From: a bacterium
Lineage (GTDB): Bacteria > AUK180
DNA length: 64,000 nt
NCBI GenBank assembly: GCA_023133295.1
Contig: JAGLWT010000162.1
Location: 1 to 64,000 of the forward strand
Direction of reading: 5' to 3'
Below, piece after piece: positions 1-8,765 of the stretch (within the stretch, counting starts at the first letter, position 1; the number at the start of each line of letters is the position of its first letter). Under the pieces are notes generated by a model that saw only the letters and a program-made list of their open reading frames with translations, had not been told where the DNA came from and searched no databases. The translations under genes were made by a program, and so were the position numbers.

Positions 1-69
1 ACAATTCAAAGATGATATTCCCTTCAGTAATCATCATCTCCGCGATCACAAGAAGCTTTATAAGGCATT

Positions 70-1356
70 TTAGCTTAGTGATTTTATGAACAAAGCAGCT
101 AAAAATCCTGCCAGTGTGGAGAGCCCAACGACCGCGCCCCCCTGTTCATATGCCTCGGGCAGCATCGTCTCGGCGAGCATTGTGAGCATCGCACCTGCCG
201 CTATGCCCTCGATCAGGCCGACCCCGACCGGAGATACGCCCTGAAAAAAGAGATTGCCGATAAGTGCCCCTAGGCCGGTCATTATAGTAATGGATGTCCA
301 CATGATCATTATCTTTTTAAAGCTGTAATTCTGCTTCTTCATAACTACCGAGCTTGACATCGCCTCAGGGAGGTTAGCGAGAAACACTCCGGCGATCAGT
401 GCCCAGGGAATGCTGTTCTTGGAAACGATCGCGATGCCTATAACAAGCGATTCGGGAATGCCGTCCAGCATTATCCCCAGCCATATCCCAAGAGCGGCGT
501 TGCCGTGCGACTTCGCCTCATCGTCAATGTCATTACGGGTTGCTTTGAAATCGTTGCGGTCAAGAAATTTCGAAGTTTCTCTGCGCCAATTCATTGCCAC
601 ATCCTTCGGGATCAGCTTTTTCTCTTCGAGCTCTTTGCTTCTCTTGATAAGAAGTTCCTGAACAGCCTTACTGACCTCAGGAGAGAGCATCATCAATTTA
701 TCAAAATCTGATTTAAAAATCCTAAAAAGCTTAGTGTCCTCCACGGCGGTGACCGTAGCGGATCTATCGGCTCCCGTCAGCATTGACATCTCTCCGAATG
801 CGTCGCCTTCGGAAAGCTCGGCTATCAGCTCATTGTCCCTTGAAACCTTCACCTTACCGGACTCGATAAGATAAAAACAGTCCCCCGCGCTCTTTTCCTT
901 GCAGATCAATTTCCCAATAGGAAAAAATACCTCATGTATATCCGGAACCAGCGTTGCGATATCATCCGGGGGAAGCGAGTTAAGTATCTCAACCTGTGAA
1001 AGGCTTTCTATGATACGGCGGGCCCTTTTCATTTTTTTATTTGTTATGTATCTGCCGACCGTTGTTGTTTTTCTGAAAAATGCACCGATCTTGTTCAAGC
1101 CGTGATTCAGTATCTCGTACAGTATACCGCCGGTCACTGCGCCTATGGCGACAGGCAGGAAGCCGACCTCGTGGAAGGAATGCGCTATGATCTCAATGGT
1201 AAGCGCGAATAAGAGCGCGCCGCCGCCGAATGCCATCAGGGCAGAGGTGATCTTCTCCTTCGGGTGCGTCGTCAAGCCGATAATGGATCCTATGGGCAGT
1301 GAAATTGCTGAAAATAAACCGACCATAGCCGCCAGGAACGCGATTGAATGTATCAT
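70..1356 (-). CDS. ZIP-family metal transporter with an inserted cyclic-nucleotide-binding (CAP_ED) domain
   Basis: N-terminal TMs, then a cNMP-type segment (GDCFYLIESGKVKVSRDNELIAELSEGDAFGEMSMLTGADRSATVTA), then ZIP motif HGNAALGIWLGIMLDGIPESLVIG and LANLPEAMSSS. Confidence 0.85.
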   Translation of the reverse strand: MIHSIAFLAAMVGLFSAISLPIGSIIGLTTHPKEKITSALMAFGGGALLFALTIEIIAHSFHEVGFLPVAIGAVTGGILYEILNHGLNKIGAFFRKTTTVGRYITNKKMKRARRIIESLSQVEILNSLPPDDIATLVPDIHEVFFPIGKLICKEKSAGDCFYLIESGKVKVSRDNELIAELSEGDAFGEMSMLTGADRSATVTAVEDTKLFRIFKSDFDKLMMLSPEVSKAVQELLIKRSKELEEKKLIPKDVAMNWRRETSKFLDRNDFKATRNDIDDEAKSHGNAALGIWLGIMLDGIPESLVIGIAIVSKNSIPWALIAGVFLANLPEAMSSSVVMKKQNYSFKKIMIMWTSITIMTGLGALIGNLFFQGVSPVGVGLIEGIAAGAMLTMLAETMLPEAYEQGGAVVGLSTLAGFLAALFIKSLS

Positions 1357-1389
1357 AGCTTCCCTCCCTGAAAGTACCTTTTCATATGT

Positions 1390-1872
1390 TTATTGATAAT
1401 GATCGCTTAAATATTCCTTCATCGTATAATATGCCCGCCGTCCGCTGAGGATGGGTGCATCTTCATCCCCTGAGTATATCTTCGCCTCAACTCTTTCATT
1501 AAGAGAAATGAATATCTCCATAAATCCCGGCGGGGTTTGATATTCCTTACTAGAATATATACACTCCTGACTGTTTAGAAGGACCAGGTATTCCTTGATA
1601 TATTCTTCCGGATATTCCAGCTTCGCTCTTGGACCTTTGTATATCAGGATACTGCCGAATGAACATTTCACAATAGCGATAGGTTTTCCTAAGATATCCT
1701 TCACTTCTTTTTCGGCCATCTCGGCCTTGATCCGCCCGTAAGCGGTTAACAATTCTTTTGATTCGCTCGATAAGGTGCATATCGTGATGACCGCACTGAC
1801 TGCTATAGTGAGCGCTCCTATGATCATTAGTTGCGAGAAAACGCTTCTTGTTTTGGTCTTTTTAGTGATCAT
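1390..1872 (-). CDS. Hypothetical protein with one N-terminal TM; BamE/SmpA-like segment (EMAEKEVKDILGKP)
   Basis: Intact ORF in the intergenic gap; weak similarity of the KxxVxxxLGxP motif to small outer membrane lipoproteins. Confidence 0.45.
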   Translation of the reverse strand: MITKKTKTRSVFSQLMIIGALTIAVSAVITICTLSSESKELLTAYGRIKAEMAEKEVKDILGKPIAIVKCSFGSILIYKGPRAKLEYPEEYIKEYLVLLNSQECIYSSKEYQTPPGFMEIFISLNERVEAKIYSGDEDAPILSGRRAYYTMKEYLSDHYQ

Positions 1873-1878
1873 GGCCTC

Positions 1879-2660
1879 CTTTGCCGTGTAATTATACCAT
1901 AACCTGTACGAGAATCAAAGAACTGCATGAAGTGACCCAGTGCACCAGTGGGTAATGAAAAATGAATAATGCAGGATATTTTGTAGGGACAGGGCTTGAC
2001 CTGTCCTCGGTCATCCTGAGCTTTTCCGCGAAGGATCCATCCCCTTGGAGGTACGGGTACGAGGTACGAGGTGATATAAACAATTAACAATTGAAAATGG
2101 ACAATTGACAATTGGGGAGTGGAAAAGATAAATAAAACACATCCGTAACCGAAAAACCGATATTTCGTATTTCTCGTTAATGTATCCGCAACAAATATAG
2201 AACGCCGGAGCGATGTAAGATATGGGACACGCCGTACTCCGCTAGGAGTTCGACTGTCCCGATGTAAAAGTACCAAGCAAAGAGTTGACAGGTAGCGGAG
2301 CGTGTAAACTCTTTGCCCCGTTATAATCAAACGAAAACAGTATCCACACATCTTTGAATGTCATCCTGAAGGAGTATTAGTGACCGAAGAATCCATCCCT
2401 TTTCTTTTCCCCACCTTTCAACCTTGAACATTTGAACTTTTGAACAATCCTCTCCACTCCGCACATCTTTGAATGTTATCCCCATTGAACTGATCCATCG
2501 AACATTTGTTTCTTCTTCCCCTCCCCAATTGTTCATTATTCACTTCTCAATTATTCATTGTATTTCGTCATTCCCGACTTGATCGGGAATCCATCGGTAT
2601 TTCCCTTTTTTAACCTGCGAACCTGTGAATTTGCGAACAATCCTTTTTCCATATAATTTT
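1879..2660. repeat. Intergenic block of degenerate dispersed repeats (hairpins, heptad/octad runs, GTCATCCTGA..GAAGGATCCATCCC units)
   Basis: Same ordered motifs recur at 7226-7975; contains hairpin GCAAAGAGTT..AACTCTTTGC (2277-2316) and ATTCCCGA-cttga-TCGGGAAT (2570-2590). Confidence 0.7.
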
Positions 2661-2706
2661 TCTTAGATAATAAATCCCAAGAAAATACTTGACAAATCCT
2701 TAAAAT

Positions 2707-2733
2707 GTGCTACATTAGTAATAATCGTGTTAC
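2707..2733 (+). promoter_or_regulatory. Candidate NikR box GTGCTAC-N13-GTGTTAC upstream of nikR
   Basis: Two GTGNTAC heptamers with N13 spacing, 9 bp before the ATG at 2743, overlapping the -10 of a TTGACA-N16-TACATT promoter; half sites are direct rather than inverted. Confidence 0.4.
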
Positions 2734-2742
2734 GGAGTTATC

Positions 2743-3156
2743 ATGACAGATGTTTTCAGATTCGGAGTTTCTCTCGATAAAGAACTCTTAAAAAAGTTCG
2801 ACAAAGACATTAAAAACAAAAAATATCCCACGAGGTCCAAGGCCATCGCTGATCTTATCAGGGAGAGCCTTGTCAAGCTCGAATGGGAATCCGGCAAGAG
2901 CGTGGTAGGTGTAATTACCTTGGTATTCGACCACCATAAAAGAGGCCTCGTAAAAACTCTTACAGATGTACAGCATGATTACCACAGTCTTATAATCTCG
3001 TCACAGCATATACACCTTGATCATGATAATTGCCTCGAGATAGTGATCTCAAAGGGCAATTCGAAGAAGATAAAAGAACTTTCCGATCGTTTGAAGACCA
3101 CTAAGGGAGTTAAACACTGTTCCCTTCAAATGGCTTCTACCGGAGAAGATATTTAA
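2743..3156 (+). CDS. nikR: Nickel-responsive transcriptional regulator NikR
   Basis: RHH N-terminus (FRFGVSLDKELLKKFD) and ACT-like nickel site segment (QHDYHSLIISSQHIHLDHDNCLEIVISKG). Confidence 0.95.
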   Translation: MTDVFRFGVSLDKELLKKFDKDIKNKKYPTRSKAIADLIRESLVKLEWESGKSVVGVITLVFDHHKRGLVKTLTDVQHDYHSLIISSQHIHLDHDNCLEIVISKGNSKKIKELSDRLKTTKGVKHCSLQMASTGEDI

Positions 3157-3174
3157 TATTTTTTTTGTATATAC

Positions 3175-3203
3175 GGTAGCACGAATATAGTTTTCGTACT
3201 ACC
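3175..3203. promoter_or_regulatory. Inverted repeat operator GGTAGCACGAA-N7-TTCGTACTACC, likely NikR operator
   Basis: 11-bp arms with one mismatch between nikR stop and the next start; reads as GTAGCAC-N13-GTACTAC. Confidence 0.6.
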
Positions 3204-3218
3204 TTACATGGAGGATCT

Positions 3219-3986
3219 ATGAAAAGATCATTATTATTTTTTGCAATTATTCTACTGACATCCAATTTTGCCTATGGGCATGGAGCCCTTGAGTACATTG
3301 ACCTGCACGGAGCAGAATCCGTGGCAAAGGGCAAATTTTCATTCCATGTACAATACGATTACATGGTTGAGGACAAAGCAGACCCCACGCAGGATCATTG
3401 GGAATTCACTCCCGGGATCTCATGGGGTATCATCGAAGGATTGACCTTCGACATCCATACTCATTTTGCGAAATTCGGCAGCAGCCTCCTTCTGGTTCAG
3501 CATCAGGCAGCTTATGAGCCTATAGGCCCGTCCCCTTTCTTTGAAGCACTTGCAGTATCTCTGCAGTACACATTGCCTCTTGACCTTGCCTTTGATACGG
3601 CGTTCGTTGTCGTTTATGAATATCCTTACGGCAGAAGTCAGACGCTTTTGGGTGGGGGTGTTGTTATTGAAGGTATCCTCTCTCTCGGATATGATTTCGG
3701 AGCTCATTCCAATATCACGATCAATGTAAAATACGGCGTCGATGACGGTGATTCCTTCTCTGAATGGGGTCTGGGCATTAAAATGCCTCTCACCTCTGAC
3801 GCACACGGGATATCCGCCGGTATTGAGTTTATGGGCGATTTCGAAGATATCAATGACTCCTGGTCGGTACTCCCGGGAATTTACCTGCCCCTCGGAGATG
3901 AATACACTATTTTCAAAACAGGCCTTCAGATGGGAAAAGACCTTGATACTATGCGTGTAAATGCAACACTACTGTACATGTTTTAA
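3219..3986 (+). CDS. Predicted outer-membrane beta-barrel protein in the nickel operon
   Basis: Signal peptide (MKRSLLFFAIILLTSNFAYG), HGALEYIDLHG start, amphipathic strands, terminal F (LLYMF). Confidence 0.6.
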   Translation: MKRSLLFFAIILLTSNFAYGHGALEYIDLHGAESVAKGKFSFHVQYDYMVEDKADPTQDHWEFTPGISWGIIEGLTFDIHTHFAKFGSSLLLVQHQAAYEPIGPSPFFEALAVSLQYTLPLDLAFDTAFVVVYEYPYGRSQTLLGGGVVIEGILSLGYDFGAHSNITINVKYGVDDGDSFSEWGLGIKMPLTSDAHGISAGIEFMGDFEDINDSWSVLPGIYLPLGDEYTIFKTGLQMGKDLDTMRVNATLLYMF

Positions 3987-4672
3987 TGAAAAGATCAGCC
4001 CGCCTGTACCTTACCCTCTCATTGCTCTTATGCGCGTCTGCCATATCATCACACGACCATTGGCTGAATTGCAGCATTGACAATACTTCGGGTGAAACTC
4101 CGCTCTGCGTGATAGAGATATGCAGCGGCCATTCTTTCCCCGAAAGTGAGCTGAAGTTAAAGGGCGGGCTGATAATTGCTCGAGAGATCATTACGCCCTG
4201 CAAAGCTGTAATTACCTATGACACAGAGGAGGGCGATAAGTCGCATAAGGGATCCTTCGCACTCTCTAAGAAGGGCACATACATCGTGACCTTCGCCTTA
4301 AAAAAACCTCAAATGGAGAAGCCGCTCTTCACGGCCAAGGCTATTATTATCTTTGATACTGAAGATTCCGATCCGGCTTGCTACGAGCTCGGAAAGGGAC
4401 TGGAGATAGTCCCTGAACAAAGCTTATGCAAAATTGAAAAGGGACAGAAAATAGAGTTCTCGCTCAAAAACGACGGTGTAACGATCAAGGGAACGCTGAG
4501 CATAGTGCATGAGGACGGAACATCAAAGATCATTCGTACATCAGCAAGAAAGGCGGCGGCGGTGGTCATGAAAAAGACAGGAACTTATAAAATATCCGGG
4601 TCATCAAAAGGCAATGGAGGCACTTCTTTGACATTCAAGATACCTGAATTTGCGAAAAAGGAGGCCAGATGA
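3986..4672 (+). CDS. DUF4198/NikK-like periplasmic protein
   Basis: Signal peptide then HDHWLNCS; operon position with NikR and NikMQO. Confidence 0.6.
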   Translation: MKRSARLYLTLSLLLCASAISSHDHWLNCSIDNTSGETPLCVIEICSGHSFPESELKLKGGLIIAREIITPCKAVITYDTEEGDKSHKGSFALSKKGTYIVTFALKKPQMEKPLFTAKAIIIFDTEDSDPACYELGKGLEIVPEQSLCKIEKGQKIEFSLKNDGVTIKGTLSIVHEDGTSKIIRTSARKAAAVVMKKTGTYKISGSSKGNGGTSLTFKIPEFAKKEAR

Positions 4673-5094
4673 AGAAATTACTGATCGTACTGCTTATTTT
4701 CCCGCTTACATTGATCTGGGGCCATGGCGTAAACCATGAGGTCTCAAAAGGTGCTGTTTTCATAAAGATAACATACGATGACGGGACGCCGATGTCTTAT
4801 AGCGAAGTAATACTCTTTTCCCCCGATAAACAGGATGTAGGGTTTCAGCAAGGCGCTACAGATAAGAACGGCTGCTTCGCTTTTGTGCCTGATCGCGTCG
4901 GCCAATGGAAAGTTGTCGTAAGTGATGGAATGGGGCATGGCGTTTCAGAGATCATCGAGATAGATGAGGGGTTCATACCCCGAATATCCCAAAGGGGCTG
5001 GAATAAATGGCATAAATTCATAACCGGAATATCGCTGATCTTCGGGTTAACAGGCCTTGCACTGATCTTCAAACGGAAAAAGAAAGTGGCTTAA
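4669..5094 (+). CDS. NikL-like protein: carboxypeptidase-regulatory-like domain plus C-terminal TM
   Basis: TYDDGTPMSYSEVILFSPD..GATDKNGCFAFVPDRVGQWKVVVSDGMGHG, C-terminal TM and KRKKK tail. Confidence 0.65.
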   Translation: MKKLLIVLLIFPLTLIWGHGVNHEVSKGAVFIKITYDDGTPMSYSEVILFSPDKQDVGFQQGATDKNGCFAFVPDRVGQWKVVVSDGMGHGVSEIIEIDEGFIPRISQRGWNKWHKFITGISLIFGLTGLALIFKRKKKVA

Positions 5095-5095
5095 G

Positions 5096-5737
5096 ATGCA
5101 TATTCCTGATGGCTTTTTAGACCTGCCGATAATCATCACGCTCAGTGTTGTTTCAGCCGGTACCATATTTTACGCTTCAAAGAAAACCGATAAATACATC
5201 GGTGAAAAAAGGATCCCTCTGATGGGGATAATGGCTGCATTCATATTCGCGGTCCAGATGCTTAATATACCTATTCCCGGAGGCACATCGGGACATATCA
5301 CGGGAGCGCTGCTTGTTGCAATACTTCTCGGCCCTTTCACCGGCTTTCTCGTTATGTCTACCGTTCTCATCCTTCAATGCCTTATCTTTCAGGAGGGCGG
5401 ATTGACCGCTTTGGGCGTAAATATTTTCAATATGGGATTCATCGGCGCTCTGGGCGGCTATCTCATATATCGAACGCTGAAAAAGATATTCCGCAGCGGC
5501 AAAGGCAAGATCTCACCGCCTGCTGTATTCATCGCTGCCCTGCTCTCTACCGTGCTGGCTGCCCTGGCGTGCTCCATAGAGCTTTCCATTTCAGGGATCT
5601 TCCCATTCAAAGCGTCCGCGATATCCATGACATTGGCCCACTCAATTATCGGCAGCATCGAAGGCGTGATAACGGTCATCGTCCTGGGATTTCTTAAAAA
5701 GGTCAGACCCGACCTGATGGAGATCGAAAAGGTATGA
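5096..5737 (+). CDS. nikM: Energy-coupling-factor nickel/cobalt transport S-component CbiM/NikM
   Basis: N-terminal MHIPDGFLD metal-site motif; PIPGGTSGHITGALLVAILLGPFTGFLVM. Confidence 0.93.
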   Translation: MHIPDGFLDLPIIITLSVVSAGTIFYASKKTDKYIGEKRIPLMGIMAAFIFAVQMLNIPIPGGTSGHITGALLVAILLGPFTGFLVMSTVLILQCLIFQEGGLTALGVNIFNMGFIGALGGYLIYRTLKKIFRSGKGKISPPAVFIAALLSTVLAALACSIELSISGIFPFKASAISMTLAHSIIGSIEGVITVIVLGFLKKVRPDLMEIEKV

Positions 5738-6498
5738 TGATAGACAGCATACTACGAAATGATAAAGGCAAAAGCTCATTTCTGGGAAAGATCGACCCGC
5801 GGATCAAGATAATCGTCTTTTTTCTGATGGTCATTCTTGTGGTTTCATCACCCGGTGATAATTGGATCCTGTACGCCTGCTTTCTGGCCATTCTCCTTAT
5901 ACTCATGATCCTGGGGAAGTTAAGCATCGCATATATTTTCAAGCGATCTCTTGTAATGATCCCCTTCGTCCTTATAATGGCGCTCTTTCTGCCCTTTCAG
6001 GCCCGCACAGGAGAGTTTTATACCTTCCTGGGGATGAATATCTCACGATCCGGACTGATCATGTTCTACAATGTGCTCATAAAGGCATGGCTTGCCATTT
6101 CTTCAATGATCATCCTCTCTTCCACCACTCCGTTCCCCGCATTGATAAGCGGCTTGGAGAAGTTTAAATTACCGGGGATCATGATCGATCTGATGTCATT
6201 CATGTATCGATATATCTTCGTTCTTCTTGATGAAGCTCACAGGATCGAGAATGCGAGAAGATCAAGATTCTTCGGAGGCAGGTTCTTCAGCGAGGTCAGG
6301 GTGTTCGGCAATATCATCGGTGTATTGTTCGTCAGAAGTTTTGAAAGAGGCGAAAGGGTTTACAAAAGCATGGTCTCAAGAGGATATAACGGACAGACCA
6401 TTCTTCTGAACCCTCATACCATTACCGCCACGGACATCATTTTTCTGATATCTTCCCTATTGGTGCTCGCACTTGTAAAATTATGGAGCTTATTATGA
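5734..6498 (+). CDS. nikQ: ECF transporter T-component CbiQ/NikQ
   Basis: KIDPRIKIIVFFLMVILVVSSP; ARRSRFFGG and ERGERVYKSMVSRGYNG coupling motifs. Confidence 0.92.
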   Translation: MMIDSILRNDKGKSSFLGKIDPRIKIIVFFLMVILVVSSPGDNWILYACFLAILLILMILGKLSIAYIFKRSLVMIPFVLIMALFLPFQARTGEFYTFLGMNISRSGLIMFYNVLIKAWLAISSMIILSSTTPFPALISGLEKFKLPGIMIDLMSFMYRYIFVLLDEAHRIENARRSRFFGGRFFSEVRVFGNIIGVLFVRSFERGERVYKSMVSRGYNGQTILLNPHTITATDIIFLISSLLVLALVKLWSLL

Positions 6499-7223
6499 GA
6501 AATGTTATTGAGATAAAGGGCCTTAACTACAAATATCCGAATGGTGTTCAGGCATTGAAAGATCTGAATCTTTCGGTCAAGGAAGGGAGCAAGATCGGGC
6601 TCATCGGCCCCAATGGAGCGGGTAAAACGACCTTTCTGCTTCATCTGAACGGTATAATTTCTCTGGATCCCACATTGACAATACTTGGGATGCAGATGAA
6701 AAAAAAGAATGTCAATAGCATCAGAAGGCAGCTCGGCATAGTATTTCAGGACCCTGACGACCAATTGTTCTCAACAACCGTATTTGATGATATCGCATAT
6801 GGCCCCTTGAACATGGGACTTGCGAAGGAAGAAGTGATAGAAAGAACGAATAAAGCACTGAGTCAGGTTGAAATGCTGAAATTCAGCGGCCACTCCCCGC
6901 ATCATCTGAGTTTCGGTGAAAAGAAAAGGGCGGCGATCGCCACCATACTTTCGATGGAACCTGAGATAATGGTGCTGGATGAGCCTTCCTCAAATCTTGA
7001 CCCGAAACACAGAAGACAGCTCATCGAAATATTGAGGTCCATAGATAAAACAATGATAATAGCCAGTCATGACCTTGAAATGATATATGAGCTCTGTGAT
7101 GACACGGTATTGCTAAACGGCGGAAGGATCGTGACATCCGGAAAGACCGCTGACATCCTGAGCAATGAAGAGCTTATGCTCCAGAATTGTCTTGAAGTTC
7201 CTCTTACTCTTAAATACCAGTGA
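6483..7223 (+). CDS. nikO: ECF transporter ATPase CbiO/NikO
   Basis: Walker A GPNGAGKTT, Q-loop VFQDPDDQLFSTTVFDDIAYGPLNMGL, LSFGEKKRAAIATILSMEPEIMVLDEPSSNLDP. Confidence 0.95.
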   Translation: MELIMRNVIEIKGLNYKYPNGVQALKDLNLSVKEGSKIGLIGPNGAGKTTFLLHLNGIISLDPTLTILGMQMKKKNVNSIRRQLGIVFQDPDDQLFSTTVFDDIAYGPLNMGLAKEEVIERTNKALSQVEMLKFSGHSPHHLSFGEKKRAAIATILSMEPEIMVLDEPSSNLDPKHRRQLIEILRSIDKTMIIASHDLEMIYELCDDTVLLNGGRIVTSGKTADILSNEELMLQNCLEVPLTLKYQ

Positions 7224-7225
7224 CA

Positions 7226-7975
7226 AGTGCACAAGTGACAAGAGCACAAGTGACAAGTGGGGAAGGAGAAAAGAAACACATTCGTAACCGGAAAACCGTT
7301 ATTTCGTTTACCCCATTAATTTTCCTGTTCCAATCGTTTCATGCCGTACCCCAATCAAGATATGGGACAAGCTTCGCAGTGCACCAGTGGACCCAGGGAC
7401 AAGTGGACCCAGTGGGTAATGAAAATTGTGAGATCGATAAGTACCATATTTGTCATTCTGAAGGAGTCTTAGCGACCGAAGAATCCATCTCCTTTCTTAT
7501 CTCCACGTCGTACATCGTACGTCCAACCTCGTACCTCGTTCGCCCCGCGAGCGAACCGTCTGTCCCGGTGTAAAAGTTCCAAGCAAAGAGTTGACAGGAA
7601 GCAGAGCGTGTAAACTCTTTGCAATGTTTAGAATCACACGGAAACATTCTCCACACGCCCTTCTAAAGTTATTGATATTTCTGTGTCATCCTGAGCTTCT
7701 TGCGAAGGCTCCATCCCCTTTCACGTGCGACATACGACGTGTAGCATTTCACGTAAAGAAATCAAAGGGAAATTTCTCTTCTTCCCTTCTGCAAACTAAC
7801 CTCCAACCTCTATCCTCTAACCTCTATTTATTTTTTCTCAACCTGTAATCTTGAACTTTTGAGTTTTTGAACCTTCTGACTAATTGTCCATTGTCAATTG
7901 TATTTAGTCACTATTCACTTCTTCATTGTTCATTATTCGCTTTTCACTATTCACTGTTCACTTCTCTATAGGCCA
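7226..7975. repeat. Second copy of the composite degenerate intergenic repeat block
   Basis: Hairpin GCAAAGAGTTGACAGGAAGCAGAGCGTGTAAACTCTTTGC at 7583-7622, heptads CTAACCT/CCAACCT (7796-7823) and TTCATTG TTCATTA TTCGCTT TTCACTA TTCACTG TTCACTT (7922-7963). Confidence 0.7.
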
Positions 7976-7989
7976 CCGTCCCCATATTC

Positions 7990-8053
7990 ATTTCACTTCC
8001 GTATTTAACCAAATACGCAACTACTATTTTCACAATTATAAATCTGTCATCCA
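7990..8053 (+). repeat. 64-bp perfect repeat, copy 1 (contains palindrome CGTATTTAACCAAATACG)
   Basis: Identical by eye to 14033-14096. Confidence 0.9.
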
Positions 8054-8093
8054 CCGTACATTGTTCATCGATTTAAGCCACGCCCTCGATTTA

Positions 8094-8435
8094 TTAGGAA
8101 TCCAACATTTTCTGAATGATATTTTTCAATGGCGGAATATTTTTCTTTATTGTGCTCCATAGAATTTCAAGATCTATTCCAAAATACTCATGGATCAGTT
8201 TATTTCTCATTCCGATAACTTTGCCCCAAGGTAGTTCAGGATATTCCTTTCTGATCTCAATTGGAATTTTGTTTGAAGATTCCCCTATAATTTCAAGGCT
8301 TCTTACAACAGCATTAATCGTCTTTTTATCCTTTTTGAATTCTTCCAGAGACATCTCCTTTGTAAATTCACTTATGTCATTTATGGATTCCAATATATCG
8401 GCTAAATAGTCCTTATATTCTCTTTTCATCAACAA
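8094..8435 (-). CDS. hepT: HepT-family (DUF86) HEPN toxin
   Basis: RX4HXY motif RNKLIHEY; pairs with upstream MntA-like gene. Confidence 0.9.
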   Translation of the reverse strand: MLMKREYKDYLADILESINDISEFTKEMSLEEFKKDKKTINAVVRSLEIIGESSNKIPIEIRKEYPELPWGKVIGMRNKLIHEYFGIDLEILWSTIKKNIPPLKNIIQKMLDS

Positions 8436-8722
8436 TATACTACCTCAGCAAGAATGTGTTCTCCAATATACCGCTTCAGAGCATTCTTGGAAACAAGATC
8501 AACCTTCACTGCCAATAGCTTTCCAAGATACTCTTCCATTTCCAAAAATTCAAAAAGGCCGATTGGACTGCTAAATTCAACTAAAATGTCAAGGTCACTT
8601 CCCTTTCTATTTTCACCCCGAATGTATGAACCGAATATTCCAATGGTTTTTATGTGATATTCTTTCTTCAATTGGGGCAAAGCGCCTCTTAAAATCCTTT
8701 TAATTTCATTTATCTTATCCAT
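8429..8722 (-). CDS. mntA: MntA-family nucleotidyltransferase antitoxin
   Basis: GSX10DXD motif GSYIRGENRKGSDLD; overlaps hepT. Confidence 0.9.
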   Translation of the reverse strand: MDKINEIKRILRGALPQLKKEYHIKTIGIFGSYIRGENRKGSDLDILVEFSSPIGLFEFLEMEEYLGKLLAVKVDLVSKNALKRYIGEHILAEVVYC

Positions 8723-8765
8723 ACTGAATTGTAATTTATTTCTTGTGATAAATCAAATGTCAAAG

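Noticed and set aside
1869-2351. 160-aa minus ORF in the 1.9-2.35 kb spacer
   Set aside because: Translation of repeat DNA (hairpins, heptads); no domain and no RBS
2570-2590. ATTCCCGACTTGATCGGGAAT as a rho-independent terminator
   Set aside because: Stem is not followed by a T tract; it reads as part of a widespread dispersed repeat instead
3420-3806. 128-aa minus ORF inside the outer-membrane protein gene
   Set aside because: Antisense to a signal-peptide-bearing gene in a coherent operon
7220-7848. + strand ORFs of 117 and 85 aa in the 7.2-7.85 kb spacer
   Set aside because: Encoded by repeated intergenic modules, also readable in other frames; not credible genes
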